DNA of 64,000 nt from Arthrobacter sp. H16F315 (lineage in GTDB: Bacteria; Actinomycetota; Actinomycetes; Actinomycetales; Micrococcaceae), in the NCBI RefSeq assembly GCF_024124825.1, contig NZ_JAMXSS010000002.1, forward strand, positions 1,674,001-1,738,000. The letters are read 5' to 3'. Numbering within the stretch: the first letter of the stretch is position 1; each line of letters starts with the position of its first letter. The translations under genes and the position numbers were made by a program. Below the pieces are notes generated by a model. That model had not been told where the DNA came from. It did not search any database and saw only the letters and a program-made list of their open reading frames with translations. This document shows, in pieces, positions 27,743 to 37,278 of this stretch.

Positions 27743-28632
27743 CTAGTAGGCACCCAGCAGGTTCTGCATCACACCTATGACTGCGGGTCCGATGATTACG
27801 ACGAACAGCACTGGGAGGATGCAAAACATCAGGGGAACAGGACCTTGACCGGAAGTTTCATCGCCTTCGCCTCGGCACGCTGACGCCGCTTGACCCTCAT
27901 CTGCTTCGCCTGGGTTCGAAGCACCACGGCCAGCGCTATGCCATACGTGTCCGCCTGCACCACGGAGCGCACGAAGCTGCGCACATCCGGTACGTCAGTC
28001 CTCTCGGCCAGGGCGAGGTACGCGTCCTTGCGGCTTCGGCCGAGCTGTATGTCCTGGAGCGTGCGGACAAGCTCTTCTGCCAGCGGGCCCCTGCCGTTGT
28101 GGCCTGACCTTGCCAAAGCCACTTCGAAGCCCAGCCCCGCCTCAACCGAAATCAGCATCTGGTCGAGGGTATTGGGCAGCTCCAGTTCGATGGCCTTCTG
28201 TCGCTCCGCCCCGCGGCCGTGGATCAGGATGTCCGGGACGAAATACGCGAGCACCGGCAGGAGGACGGCGAAAAGCACTATGGTGCCTGGTTGCGGTTTA
28301 GCCGCTAGCAGCATGCTGAAGAAGGCCGCTGCGAGGGCAAGGGCAGGCTTGGCTATCAAGAGGCGTTCGAGGGGCATTGTCGCAGGGCGGCCGGCCCTGG
28401 CCAGGAGCTTATCCAGCCATCCTGCGTAGCCCCGGGGTGTCATCCGGACCCCGAGGCCCGTCGGCCCGCGGTACCCTGCCACCGGCGTACGTTCGTCCGT
28501 TACGCGATCTCCCCGGCCGAGGTTGGTCCGGACCGCTGCCAAGCCTCCGCGGTCGAGGGAGATGAGAGACCACACCATCCCGGAAACCGGGACGACGATG
28601 AGTCCTACCATTAGCCAGACCATTGCACTCAC
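27743..28632 (-). CDS. tadC: Tad secretion membrane protein TadC (frame broken at the end as sequenced)
   Basis: This is the second GspF-type platform protein of the Tad secretion machine. It has an N-terminal helix (MVWLMVGLIVVPVSGMVW), a cytoplasmic loop, further helices and the typical domain ELPNTLDQMLISVEAGLGFE to DVRSFVRSVVQADTYG. As sequenced it stops at 27829 after PVKVLFP. Adding one C to the CCCC run around 27833-27836 lets it continue LMFCILPVLFVVIIGPAVIG and end at 27743 with 296 residues, restoring the last membrane helix. Start is GTG with AGGAGG 5 nt upstream. Confidence 0.9.
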
Positions 28633-28641
28633 TGCGACCTC

Positions 28642-29589
28642 CTAGAATTTGATCTTGACGACGCGGCTGAGCCACCAGGACCCCAGCGCCAACAGCACTG
28701 CTGAACCGCCGAGCATGGCCCAGCCGAGGACGTTTGAGTACAGGGCGCCCATGTACGCAGGGTTGGCCGCGCTGAGAAACAGGAACATGCCGACGGGCAG
28801 GGCAATCAGGATGTAGGCGGAAAGTTTCCCTTCGGCGCTCAGCGACTGGACTTGTCCTTTGATTTCGGCGCGTTCACGGATGGTTTCCCCCACGTGGTCG
28901 AGGACTTCCGCCAGATCGCCGCCGACTTCGCGGTGAATCTCTATGGCTTGCCCGGTCCAGTCGAAATCCTCGCTCTTGAGGCGTCTGGCCGCGTCGAGCA
29001 TCGAGTCCTTCAGGTCACGCCCCAACCGTGTTTCATTGACCAGGCGGGCGAATTCCTCCGCAGTGGGGGACTCGGCCTCTTGGGCTACGGCGTCGACCGA
29101 CCGCAAGAGGCTGTGGCCTGCCCGCAGTCCGCCCGCCAGCATTTGCAGGGTGTCCCCAAGCTGATCCTCGAATTTCGCGCGACGGCGGCTGGCCAGGATT
29201 TTCAGGAAGGCCACGGCACCCAAGGGTGTGGACCCGAGAAGCAACAGCCCGAGGAGGAATCCACTCGAGACGAACCCGATCAGGCTTGCCGTCACGCCGA
29301 TGCAGCAGAGAAGCAGGATGAAGTCTGCCGGGCGGATCCGCAGCCCGGCCTGCTCCAGAGACTCCTTGGCGCCGAAGCGGGCATTCCTGCTGACCTTGGA
29401 ATCCACGAAGGAGACCGCGGAGTCCGCCACCCGGGTCAGCAGTGACTGGTTCTCCTCGGCCGCTGGCCGCCGCCGCGACAGAGCTATCCGGTGATTCCCT
29501 AGTCCGATCGTTGAAAACAACAGGATTGACACGGCGGCCAGGCACAGGCCAATCCCCATTGCGAAGAAGATCGGATTTGCTGAATTCAC
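28642..29589 (-). CDS. tadB: Tad secretion membrane protein TadB
   Basis: A GspF-type inner-membrane platform protein of about 315 residues. It has an N-terminal helix, a pair of helices near residue 95-135 (IRPADFILLLCCIGV, SGFLLGLLLLG), the conserved domain FEDQLGDTLQMLAGGLRAGH to EIHREVGGDLAEVLDHVGET, and two C-terminal helices. I take the GTG at 29589, in a GTGA overlap with tadA, as the start; an ATG at 29610 would add 7 residues. tadC follows after 9 nt. Confidence 0.9.
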   Translation of the reverse strand: MNSANPIFFAMGIGLCLAAVSILLFSTIGLGNHRIALSRRRPAAEENQSLLTRVADSAVSFVDSKVSRNARFGAKESLEQAGLRIRPADFILLLCCIGVTASLIGFVSSGFLLGLLLLGSTPLGAVAFLKILASRRRAKFEDQLGDTLQMLAGGLRAGHSLLRSVDAVAQEAESPTAEEFARLVNETRLGRDLKDSMLDAARRLKSEDFDWTGQAIEIHREVGGDLAEVLDHVGETIRERAEIKGQVQSLSAEGKLSAYILIALPVGMFLFLSAANPAYMGALYSNVLGWAMLGGSAVLLALGSWWLSRVVKIKF

Positions 29590-31031
29590 CGGAAGCCACC
29601 GCCCCCGCATGGTGTCCCGAAAACGGCCGGAGATACTGTGATTCCGAGCTCGGCGAAGTGGTCCGCAAAGCGCGGCCTGACGCCGGTGGGAATAGGCCTG
29701 CCCAGGAACTTGCCCTCGGCATCCAGTCCCGCGCTGTAGTCGAAAGTGAAGGCATCCTGGAGAGTGACGATGTCTCCTTCCATTCCCTGGACCTCGGTGA
29801 CGTGGGTGACGCGCCGGGTGCCGTCCCTGAGCCGGGAGATATGGACGATCAGGTTGATGGCCGAGGCGATTTGTTCGCGTATGGCGCGTAGCGGCAGGTC
29901 CATGCCGGCCATGAGCACCAGGGTTTCAAGCCTCGCAATGGCATCCCGTGGCGAATTGGCATGCACGGTGGAGATCGAGCCGTCGTGTCCCGTGTTCATC
30001 GCCTGCAACATGTCGAGCGATTCACCGCCGCGGACTTCGCCGATCACAATCCGGTCCGGCCGCATGCGAAGGGAATTCCGGACCAGGTCGCGGATGGAGA
30101 CCTCGCCCTTGCCCTCGATGTTGCGGGGCCGGCTTTCGAGCCGCACGACATGGCCCTGCTGCAACTGGAGTTCGACGGCGTCTTCGATGGTGACAATGCG
30201 TTCGTCGTCCGGCAGGAAGGAGGAAAGGACGTTGAGCAGAGTCGTTTTTCCTGTGCCGGTGCCGCCGGACACCAGGATATTCAGGCGCGCCTGCACACAG
30301 GCCCGCAGCAGCTCCGCCATTTCCGGGGTCAGCGTTCCGAACGAGATCAGCTTGTCGACGGTCAGGGGCACCTGCCCGAATTTTCGAATCGTCAGCGATG
30401 CCCCGTTCACCGACAGCGGGGGGATAATCGCGTTGACGCGTGACCCGTCGGCCAGGCGGGCATCAACCATCGGGGATGACTCGTCGATCCGCCGGCCGAC
30501 TTTTGTGACGATTCGTTCGATAATCCGACGAAGGTGGTCCTCCGAATTGAACCGTGCATTCGTCAGGGTCAGTTTGCCCTCCCGCTCCACGTACACTGTC
30601 TCCGGCCCGTTGACCATGATTTCGGTAACGGCCGGGTCATTCAGGAACTTCTGGAGGGGCCCGAGTCCCAACACATCGTCGATGATCTCTTGGACAAGTC
30701 GGTGCCGTTCGGGGGCAGTCAGTGGAATCTCATCTTCTTCCACGATGGCCCGAAGCTCTTCTTTGACGTAACTTTGCAGCTCGGCCTCGTCGAGTGTCGC
30801 GTCGGTGATACGGCCGCCCATACGTCGGTAGAGGGCACTGCTGGCGCGGTCTTTGATATTGTTCAAGGCTTCGTTGGCATCTGCGCCGACGGTCTTGGGT
30901 TCCGCGGTGCTGGAAGGCAACAGAGCCTCAGGCGCCGATCCGGTTGCCCACGGCCCGCTGGCCGGCATTGGTGTGGCAGCAGCTTCCGTGTCGCTGCACC
31001 GGAGGGATTCCAAACGCTTGGTGAGGCTCAT
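29586..31031 (-). CDS. tadA: Tad pilus assembly ATPase TadA/CpaF
   Basis: The 481-residue cytoplasmic ATPase drives Flp pilus assembly and belongs to the type II/IV secretion ATPases. An N-terminal domain of about 180 residues (DDVLGLGPLQKFLNDPAVTE, IMVNGPETVYVEREGKL) leads to Walker A GGTGTGKTTLLNVL, the Asp box, Walker B region RPDRIVIGEVRGGE and the His box MNTGHDGSISTVHANSPRDA. The ATG overlaps the stop of the upstream cpaE gene (ATGA). Confidence 0.95.
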   Translation of the reverse strand: MSLTKRLESLRCSDTEAAATPMPASGPWATGSAPEALLPSSTAEPKTVGADANEALNNIKDRASSALYRRMGGRITDATLDEAELQSYVKEELRAIVEEDEIPLTAPERHRLVQEIIDDVLGLGPLQKFLNDPAVTEIMVNGPETVYVEREGKLTLTNARFNSEDHLRRIIERIVTKVGRRIDESSPMVDARLADGSRVNAIIPPLSVNGASLTIRKFGQVPLTVDKLISFGTLTPEMAELLRACVQARLNILVSGGTGTGKTTLLNVLSSFLPDDERIVTIEDAVELQLQQGHVVRLESRPRNIEGKGEVSIRDLVRNSLRMRPDRIVIGEVRGGESLDMLQAMNTGHDGSISTVHANSPRDAIARLETLVLMAGMDLPLRAIREQIASAINLIVHISRLRDGTRRVTHVTEVQGMEGDIVTLQDAFTFDYSAGLDAEGKFLGRPIPTGVRPRFADHFAELGITVSPAVFGTPCGGGGFR

Positions 31032-32224
31032 CGTACTGCTGCCCTTCTGTGAAGTTTCTTGTTTGCCTGGGGCTCCACGTCGGGGCTGAACCGTTCCGCG
31101 AACTGGCGCAGCCCTTTTGTTACCGGATCCCTGGTGTCGTCCTGGAGCAGCGGAACGCCCTTGTTCGTGGAATAGGGCACAGCCCGCGACCGCGGCAGAA
31201 CGACATCCACAGGACAGCCGATTGTGGCTTCAACGTCCGTCAGCGTCAGACCGGTGCGTCGATCTGCGAAGTTGAGTACAACGTGGCGGTTCGCCGGCAG
31301 AAGATCGAGTTCGTCAAGGACGCCGAACCCGGCCCGCAGTCCCCGGATGCTTGGAATGTCCATGCCGCAGACCCAAACCGCGTCCGTGGCCAGTTCCAGC
31401 GTTGCCAAAACATGCTCGCCCAAGCCCGGTGCCGTGTCTACTACGACGTATTGGAACTCGTTGGACAGCTGGCTCAGGAGCCGTCCCACCTGTTCACCGG
31501 AAATCTGGTCCGCCTCGTTAGGCCGGAGCGGGGCACACAGGGCGTAAATGCCTGACGGATGCAAGGTCAGGTAGGACTTCAGCACAACGCTGTCCTGCAC
31601 CGCGGCTCCAACCACGGCGTCAGCCAGTGTTTTCTCCGGTTCCAGCATCAGCCCTGAGGCGACGTCGCCAAACTGGAGGTCCAGGTCGACCACCACAACG
31701 TTCATCGGCGAAGCCTTGCCCAGGCCCACCGCAAGATTGGTGGTGATTGTTGTTTTCCCCACTCCGCCTTTGGGGGACATAACCGCGATGATCCGGCCAC
31801 TCTGTGGTTGCCCTTCGACGGATTTCCCCAGTCTGCGGCGCCGACCGGCGGCTGCGAGGCTCGTCCGCTCCAGCAGCGAGCGGATGGCCCCCGCGTCCGC
31901 ATCCGGCTGGAGCAGGTCCCTGATGCCTGCCCGCATGGCAGGGAGGGCGATGCCGTCTTCACTTTCCGTGACCAGGACGACGCAAATTTCCGGGTATTGG
32001 AGGTCCAAGAGACTGGCCATCCGGAGCGACTCCTCCAACTGCAACCCGGGTCCCAGCATGATGACTTCGACGGGGTCGCCATTGAGTACTTTGAGAAGAT
32101 CATCGGGACCAGGCGGAAGGTAGTCGGCAGCTATCGCATGGAACGTGCCGTGCAGTCCGGCGGCGGCCTGCCGTACCCGCCGTTCGAATCCCGGATCCGC
32201 GCTGATCAGTACGAAGCGGCTCAT
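31028..32224 (-). CDS. cpaE: TadZ/CpaE-like pilus localisation ATPase
   Basis: The 398-residue protein has an N-terminal receiver-like domain of about 130 residues (MSRFVLISADPGFERRVRQA) and a ParA/MinD-type ATPase with a deviant Walker A (SPKGGVGKTTITTNLAVGL), the VVVDLDLQFGD motif and VVVDTAPGLGE. CpaE/TadZ proteins place the Tad machinery at the cell pole or a focus on the membrane. It is coupled by 4-nt overlaps on both sides. Confidence 0.93.
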   Translation of the reverse strand: MSRFVLISADPGFERRVRQAAAGLHGTFHAIAADYLPPGPDDLLKVLNGDPVEVIMLGPGLQLEESLRMASLLDLQYPEICVVLVTESEDGIALPAMRAGIRDLLQPDADAGAIRSLLERTSLAAAGRRRRLGKSVEGQPQSGRIIAVMSPKGGVGKTTITTNLAVGLGKASPMNVVVVDLDLQFGDVASGLMLEPEKTLADAVVGAAVQDSVVLKSYLTLHPSGIYALCAPLRPNEADQISGEQVGRLLSQLSNEFQYVVVDTAPGLGEHVLATLELATDAVWVCGMDIPSIRGLRAGFGVLDELDLLPANRHVVLNFADRRTGLTLTDVEATIGCPVDVVLPRSRAVPYSTNKGVPLLQDDTRDPVTKGLRQFAERFSPDVEPQANKKLHRRAAVR

Positions 32225-32970
32225 CGGTACAGCTCCGGCTTCTTGACGACGACCGGGGCGCCTTCACTCGCCGTTGAAGACTCCTTGGTAAGCCACAGAC
32301 TGCCAAAATGGGCTGCGAAAGCGATCTTTACCGAATCCTCGTCGTTCCGGGCGAAGGTCACCAGCAGTTGGCCGGTGGGAAGCTCCGTGTTGGCTTGTTC
32401 AGCCGGGTCGCCGGCATCCGATGTTTTGGCGATCGAGCGCTGCACACTTGTCACCAGGACCTTGTGAAAGACCTGCTGTCCGGTTTCGACGTCGGGGGCA
32501 TCCTTTAATGCTCCCTTGTCGAAAAGGACAACAATGCCCACGGTGTCGCCGGCTGCTATCCGCCCGCCGACCACCCGCTGCGCATCCAGTTGTACCGAGA
32601 TCTCCTGCATTCCCGCGGGAACCGGGACGGACCCCGGGGCGGAGAGGGTGTCCGGAGTCGCCAGCCGGGCGCCGAGCAGAGTCTCGCCGGGAAGAAGATC
32701 AGCGCTGGCAACCTGTCCTGTTAGGCCGTCCAGGCTCTTGAGGGCCCCCTCCGGGACCGACCCGGCGGGCAATGATGTGAGTTTGACGGAGGACTTGATC
32801 TTGTCAACACCGGACCCCTTCGGGATCTGGCCCTGGACAACGAGTACCTCAACGGGTTGCAGGCCCTGTTGGGCCCGGGCTTCCGAAGCTTGAACGTATG
32901 AGACCAACAGCAATGTACCAACTAATGCCAGCACAAGTGCAACTATGCCTCCCAGCAGGCGAGTTTTCAC
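32221..32970 (-). CDS. cpaB: CpaB/RcpC-like Flp pilus assembly protein
   Basis: The protein of about 249 residues has one N-terminal membrane helix (RLLGGIVALVLALVGTLLLV), then a SAF domain (VEVLVVQGQIPKGSGVD, ASADLLPGETLLGARLA) and the RcpC domain (GMQEISVQLDAQRVVGGRIAAG). It acts outside the membrane at the pilus base. I chose the GTG at 32970, preceded by GAAAGGCCTGGAA, because the protein then starts directly before the helix; the TTG at 33042 has no binding site. Confidence 0.9.
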   Translation of the reverse strand: MKTRLLGGIVALVLALVGTLLLVSYVQASEARAQQGLQPVEVLVVQGQIPKGSGVDKIKSSVKLTSLPAGSVPEGALKSLDGLTGQVASADLLPGETLLGARLATPDTLSAPGSVPVPAGMQEISVQLDAQRVVGGRIAAGDTVGIVVLFDKGALKDAPDVETGQQVFHKVLVTSVQRSIAKTSDAGDPAEQANTELPTGQLLVTFARNDEDSVKIAFAAHFGSLWLTKESSTASEGAPVVVKKPELYR

Positions 32971-33338
32971 TTCCAGGCCTTTCAATGACGGCTCAGGCCG
33001 TGCTGAGCCTATTTTGGCGGAGTCTTTTGCCGGGTTCGGCAATTGGTGTGCGCCGGAATCGTTACGAGATTCGCTGCGGCGAACCCATAAAGCTGCGGAC
33101 GTATTTTTCGAACGTCCCTTTACGGCGCAAAGGCTCCGGGCATATCTCGTTTAAAGGGAGCGGGAATTGCCGGATGATATTGCCGCCGGCGCAGTCCTTG
33201 GCGGGCGAACCGGGTGGTTTGCGCTGGTCCACTTGCCGACGAAGCGGCGAAACCCGGAGGCGGGTGCGGTGCTGCGGACCTGGTGTCCGAAGCCCCGCAT
33301 CCCGACGCCGGGCTTCAAAAGAGATTGCTCGCGGCTCG
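32971..33338 (-). other. Intergenic region between flp and cpaB
   Basis: These 368 bases hold no recognisable gene. An imperfect stem, GAAGCCC (33289-33295) with GGGCTTC (33310-33316), lies just after flp and could act as an attenuator or 3' stabiliser that leaves the pilin mRNA more abundant than the assembly genes; it has no T run on the minus strand. GGACGT and ACGTCC around 33097-33117 form another short stem. Confidence 0.4.
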
Positions 33339-33542
33339 TTAGGGCGCCGCCGGCAGCCCGTCGATGACTGTCTGGAACGCTGCCTGGATCTGCGTGCCGA
33401 GGATCGTTACGACGCCGATGATAACGGCTGCGACCAGGGCGACCAGTAGGCCGTATTCAACGGCGGTGGCTCCCTTTTCGGATTCCAGCTTGCTCTTGAT
33501 GGCTGAGACGAACGCGAGCATTGAGACCATAAGACCAGTCAT
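33339..33542 (-). CDS. flp: Flp/Fap-type major pilin
   Basis: The 67-residue prepilin has a short leader ending KLESEKG, cleavage after Gly24, then ATAVEYGLLVALVAAVIIGV with the Flp signature Glu at +5 and Tyr at +6 in a hydrophobic helix. It should form the pilus fibre after cleavage by the A24 peptidase encoded just upstream. AAAAGGAA lies 6 nt before the ATG. Confidence 0.95.
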   Translation of the reverse strand: MTGLMVSMLAFVSAIKSKLESEKGATAVEYGLLVALVAAVIIGVVTILGTQIQAAFQTVIDGLPAAP

Positions 33543-33810
33543 TGTAAATTCCTTTTCCAGAGTTTCGAATATAAAACGAAATTCCGACTAATCCCCTGTG
33601 CTTATTTGCCGGAATTCCGTTGGGACAACATTTGCACGGCAAATAACGGCCAGGCAATGCCCGCAGATACTCGACTTCCGGGGCGGAAAATTTGGCCAAC
33701 ACGCGTGCTGGCCCGGAGATGTACTCACTTTATGGATGCCACGACCGCAGATTACCTGTTTTGATACGCCTGCTTACTACTGAGCACAGGAGTTGCGGGT
33801 GTTACAGGAG
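33543..33810 (-). promoter_or_regulatory. flp upstream region with candidate promoter
   Basis: This 268-bp gap separates the prepilin peptidase gene from flp and is relatively AT-rich for the window. A TATATT on the minus strand (33568-33573) is a fair -10, flanked by a small TTTCG/CGAAA stem; no good -35 was found. No gene is visible. Confidence 0.35.
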
Positions 33811-34476
33811 TTAGGGAAAGAGCAGGATAATGGCGAGTCCGGCTGCCAGCATCGAAGGTCCGTACGGCACTTCCCGCGGTGTGTTTCCGCGGTTTTTCAG
33901 CAGCGAAACCGCGGAGACGACGCCGCCGGCCACAAAGCCCAGGGCCCCGCCGTAGAACAACTGCGGCCAGCCTAGGTATCCCAAGTACAGCCCGAGGGGC
34001 GCTGCGAGCTTCACGTCACCCATTCCGAGACCGTTTTTGCTGGTCAGAGCCAGAAATAGGTAAAAAACGAACAATATTACTGCGCCGACTGCGCCGCGGA
34101 GCAGGTTCCCAGCCTCCCCGGTGACTCCGGCAGGAACCGACAGCAGGAGTATTCCGGCGCCCAGCAGCGGGGCTACCAGCCTGTTCGGCAGCAGGTGGTG
34201 CGCGATATCGATCTTCGCCAACTGCACTCCGGCGGTGGCCAGGACCAGATAAGCCGGAAGTTCGGCGACCGCGCCGAAGCGGAACGCCAGCAGGGCCGAG
34301 AGAATAGAGGTGGCGACTGCCGTTGTGATCCCCACCCGTGTGGACCCTTCGCTCGCCAGCTGCGGAAGGGTGCGCCGGACCGCGGCCTCGGCTAGGAGTC
34401 CGAGGCACAGGCCGGCGAGTGCGATTCCGGCAATATACAGCGCCGGGGCGGAGCCGGCGGCGGCGGGGTCGAACAC
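33811..34476 (-). CDS. Prepilin peptidase, A24 family (TadV/CpaA type)
   Basis: This membrane aspartic protease cleaves the leader of Flp-type prepilins. The two catalytic aspartates are visible in QLAKIDIAHHLLPNRLV and GLGMGDVKLAAPLG, between about six hydrophobic helices. The GTG at 34476 is chosen because CTTGGAGGAACC lies right before it; an ATG at 34533 would add 19 unlikely residues. At about 221 residues it lacks the methyltransferase half of long type IV peptidases. It is the first gene of the Tad locus. Confidence 0.92.
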   Translation of the reverse strand: MFDPAAAGSAPALYIAGIALAGLCLGLLAEAAVRRTLPQLASEGSTRVGITTAVATSILSALLAFRFGAVAELPAYLVLATAGVQLAKIDIAHHLLPNRLVAPLLGAGILLLSVPAGVTGEAGNLLRGAVGAVILFVFYLFLALTSKNGLGMGDVKLAAPLGLYLGYLGWPQLFYGGALGFVAGGVVSAVSLLKNRGNTPREVPYGPSMLAAGLAIILLFP

Positions 34477-34534
34477 GGTTCCTCCAAGGATGCGGCGGGC
34501 CGGGGGCGGGTGAGATGCATCCGGACACCCCATT

Positions 34535-34564
34535 TTGACCCAGCGACACGTCTTCGGCTATTCT
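34535..34564 (+). promoter_or_regulatory. Promoter of rplM-rpsI
   Basis: TTGACC (34535-34540) and TATTCT (34559-34564) with an 18-bp spacer make the best sigma-70-type promoter in the window. It gives a leader of about 200 nt before rplM. TTGGTAGTC (34564-34572) is complementary to GACTACCCAA (34628-34637) except for one bulge, but most of the first arm would lie before the transcription start. Confidence 0.6.
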
Positions 34565-34770
34565 TGGTAGTCGTTGTGCGTGTCCTTCTCGATGATGCGT
34601 GCCCGCTTGGAAATCCGGTTGCAGGATGACTACCCAACGTGCACATTCGAGACCTCAGGATGACTGGTTACATAGAGCCCTCACCTCTGTTCCGGTAACG
34701 CATAGATAGTAGGTGCACCTTCGTGTGACGCCTAAAACAAGAACGCCAGAACAAGAACGAGGCAAACACC

Positions 34771-35214
34771 GTGCGTACGTACACCCCGAAGCCCGGCGAT
34801 ATCAACCGCCAGTGGCACGTCATTGACGCCACCGACGTTGTCCTTGGTCGTCTTGCCAGCCAGACCGCAATCCTGCTGCGCGGCAAGCACAAGGCCACCT
34901 TTGCGTCCCACATGGACATGGGCGATTTCGTCATCATCATCAACGCTGAAAAGGTTGCCCTCACCGGCGCCAAGCTGGAGCAGAAGCGCGCATACCGCCA
35001 CTCCGGCTACCCGGGCGGCCTGACCTCGGTCACCTACGCGGAGCTGCTGGAATCCAACCCGGTTCGCGCCGTGGAGAAGGCCATCAAGGGCATGCTCCCG
35101 AAGAACTCCCTCGCTGCACAGCAGCTGGGCAAGCTGAAGGTCTACAAGGGTGCAGAGCACCCCCACGCGGCCCAGCAGCCCAAGACGTACGAAATCACCC
35201 AGGTCGCCCAGTAG
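34771..35214 (+). CDS. rplM: 50S ribosomal protein L13
   Basis: The product has 147 residues: [40 protein letters not shown] and the Y-R-H-S-G-Y-P-G-G motif of L13, an early 50S assembly protein. It starts with GTG after GAACGAGGCAAACACC. rpsI follows after 36 nt, the usual pair. Confidence 0.98.
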   Translation: MRTYTPKPGDINRQWHVIDATDVVLGRLASQTAILLRGKHKATFASHMDMGDFVIIINAEKVALTGAKLEQKRAYRHSGYPGGLTSVTYAELLESNPVRAVEKAIKGMLPKNSLAAQQLGKLKVYKGAEHPHAAQQPKTYEITQVAQ

Positions 35215-35250
35215 TCCTGGCCACCAACCAACTTTTTATCAAGGAGAATC

Positions 35251-35760
35251 GTGGCTCAGAACGAAGAACTGACCACCGAGGCCGTTGTGGCTGAGGAAAA
35301 CCTGACCAGCTACACCTCGGAAAGCGGTCCTGCGGAAGCAGAAGCGCCCAAGAAGGAACGCCCGGCCCTCACGGTTGCCGGTGCAGCAGTTGGCCGTCGC
35401 AAGGAAGCCGTCGCACGCGTTCGCATCGTGCCCGGCACCGGCAAGTGGATCATCAACGGCCGCGAACTGGCCAACTACTTCCCGAACAAGCTGCACCAGC
35501 AGGACGTCAACGAGCCCTTCAAGATCCTTGATCTTGATGGCGCCTATGACGTCTTCGCCCGCATTCACGGTGGCGGAATTTCCGGCCAGGCCGGTGCCCT
35601 GCGCCTCGGCATCGCCCGTTCACTGAACGAGATCGACACCGAGAACAACCGAGCCACCTTGAAGAAGGCCGGTTACCTGCGTCGTGACGCCCGCGTCATC
35701 GAGCGCAAGAAGGCCGGCCTCAAGAAGGCCCGTAAGGCTCAGCAGTACTCCAAGCGCTAA
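35251..35760 (+). CDS. rpsI: 30S ribosomal protein S9
   Basis: The S9 core starts at about residue 43 ([20 protein letters not shown]) and ends with [20 protein letters not shown] and the tail QQYSKR, whose last Arg touches P-site tRNA. The first 40 residues are an acidic, Glu-rich extension seen in other actinobacteria. GTG start with TCAAGGAGAATC. A clear terminator follows. Confidence 0.97.
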   Translation: MAQNEELTTEAVVAEENLTSYTSESGPAEAEAPKKERPALTVAGAAVGRRKEAVARVRIVPGTGKWIINGRELANYFPNKLHQQDVNEPFKILDLDGAYDVFARIHGGGISGQAGALRLGIARSLNEIDTENNRATLKKAGYLRRDARVIERKKAGLKKARKAQQYSKR

Positions 35761-35771
35761 GCAGCGCTGGC

Positions 35772-35813
35772 GCGAAAGCCCGTTCCGCCCATTGTGGCGG
35801 GGCGGGCTTTCGC
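35772..35813 (+). terminator. Rho-independent terminator after rpsI
   Basis: GCGAAAGCCCG (35772-35782) pairs with CGGGCTTTCGC (35803-35813), with an inner CCGCC/GGCGG stem; TTT follows within a few bases. It separates rpsI from glmM. Confidence 0.8.
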
Positions 35814-35897
35814 CGTTTGACCTCCTCAACAGCCGGCACACGGCCAGCGCCGCGGGATCGGCGGGGCCCGACGGGCGGAAGATGGCCCGCCATCGTC

Positions 35898-35903
35898 TAA
35901 ACT
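35898..35903 (+). promoter_or_regulatory. Candidate -10 of glmM (leaderless)
   Basis: TAAACT lies 7 nt before the glmM ATG at 35911, and CTTGACCCG between them has no ribosome binding site. Transcription would start at the ATG. Confidence 0.5.
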
Positions 35904-35910
35904 TGACCCG

Positions 35911-37272
35911 ATGTCTAGATTATTTGGAACAGATGGTGTCCGGGGTTTGGCGAACGGCCTGCTGACGGCCGAGCTGGCGATGCAGCTGGCCCAGGCCGCG
36001 GCAGTGGTGCTTGGCCACGACCGTAATACGAGCGGGACCCGGCCGCGTGCCGTGGTCGCCCGGGACCCCCGGGCCAGCGGTGAATTCATCGCAGCTGCCG
36101 TCGAAGCGGGGCTTTCCAGCTCCGGGATCGACGTGTACGACGCCGGTGTGCTTCCGACCCCGGCCGCGGCTTATCTGGTGGCAGATCTCGATGCAGACTT
36201 CGGTGTGATGATCTCCGCCTCGCACAATCCTGCCCCGGATAACGGCATCAAGTTTTTTGCCCGCGGAGGCCAGAAGCTCCCTGACGCTGTTGAAGACGCC
36301 ATCGAGGAACAGCTCGGCAAAGAGCCGTTCCGGCCGATCGGGGGCGATGTTGGCCGGATCCAGCGTTTCTCGGACGCCGAGGACCGCTACATCGTCCATC
36401 TGCTCGGCACCCTCCCACACCGCCTGGACGGTCTTAAGGTCGTTCTGGACTGTGCCCACGGTGCGGCGAGTGGCTGTTCCCCCCAGGTCTTCAAGGACGC
36501 CGGCGCTGACGTTGTTGTTATCGGCGCGGAACCGGACGGCCTGAACATCAACGACGGCGTTGGCTCCACCCATCTGGGACCGCTCAAACAAGCAGTCCTG
36601 GAGCACGGTGCGGACCTCGGGATTGCGCATGACGGCGATGCGGACCGCTGCCTGGCCGTTGACCACGAAGGCGGAGAAGTGGACGGCGACGAGATCATGG
36701 CCATCCTCGCCGTTGCGCTGAAAGCCTCCGGCAAGCTCAAGGACGACGTCCTCGTCGCGACAGTGATGAGCAACCTCGGCCTCAAGATCGCCCTGCGCGA
36801 AGCCGGCATCAGCCTGCGCGAAACAGGAGTGGGCGACCGCTACGTCCTGGAAGGGATGCGCGAAGGCGGCTACAACCTTGGCGGCGAGCAGTCCGGCCAC
36901 GTGATCTTCGCCGACCACGCCACCACCGGCGACGGCGTCCTCACCGGCTTGCAGATTGCCGCCCAGGTGGCGCTGACCGGCCGTCCGTTGAAGGAACTGG
37001 CCGCGGTGATGACCAAACTTCCGCAGGTCCTGATCAACGTCAGGGGAGTGGACCGCACGCGGGTCAAGGGCGCCAGCGCAGTGGCTGAAGCCGTTGCGCG
37101 GGCTGAGGCCGAGCTCGGAGACACCGGACGGGTCCTGCTGCGCCCCTCAGGCACCGAGGCTGTGGTCCGGGTGATGGTTGAGGCGGAGTCCCAGGACACG
37201 GCCCAGCTCGTCGCGGAGCGCCTTGCCCAGGTGGTCCGGACCGAGCTGGCCCTGGAGCTCGTCGCCGACTGA
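35911..37272 (+). CDS. glmM: Phosphoglucosamine mutase
   Basis: GlmM converts glucosamine-6-phosphate to glucosamine-1-phosphate for UDP-GlcNAc, the precursor of peptidoglycan. The 453 residues show [13 protein letters not shown] at the start, the phosphoserine loop [17 protein letters not shown], the metal loop [10 protein letters not shown], the sugar-binding GEQSGHVIF and the phosphate-binding [14 protein letters not shown]. GlmS, which makes its substrate, is encoded at 39842. No binding site precedes the ATG, matching the leaderless promoter. Confidence 0.97.
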   Translation: MSRLFGTDGVRGLANGLLTAELAMQLAQAAAVVLGHDRNTSGTRPRAVVARDPRASGEFIAAAVEAGLSSSGIDVYDAGVLPTPAAAYLVADLDADFGVMISASHNPAPDNGIKFFARGGQKLPDAVEDAIEEQLGKEPFRPIGGDVGRIQRFSDAEDRYIVHLLGTLPHRLDGLKVVLDCAHGAASGCSPQVFKDAGADVVVIGAEPDGLNINDGVGSTHLGPLKQAVLEHGADLGIAHDGDADRCLAVDHEGGEVDGDEIMAILAVALKASGKLKDDVLVATVMSNLGLKIALREAGISLRETGVGDRYVLEGMREGGYNLGGEQSGHVIFADHATTGDGVLTGLQIAAQVALTGRPLKELAAVMTKLPQVLINVRGVDRTRVKGASAVAEAVARAEAELGDTGRVLLRPSGTEAVVRVMVEAESQDTAQLVAERLAQVVRTELALELVAD

Positions 37273-37278
37273 GCTGGC

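Noticed and set aside
33289..33316. Stem after flp as a rho-independent terminator
   Set aside because: There is no T run on the minus strand side and the stem has a large loop; noted only as possible structure.
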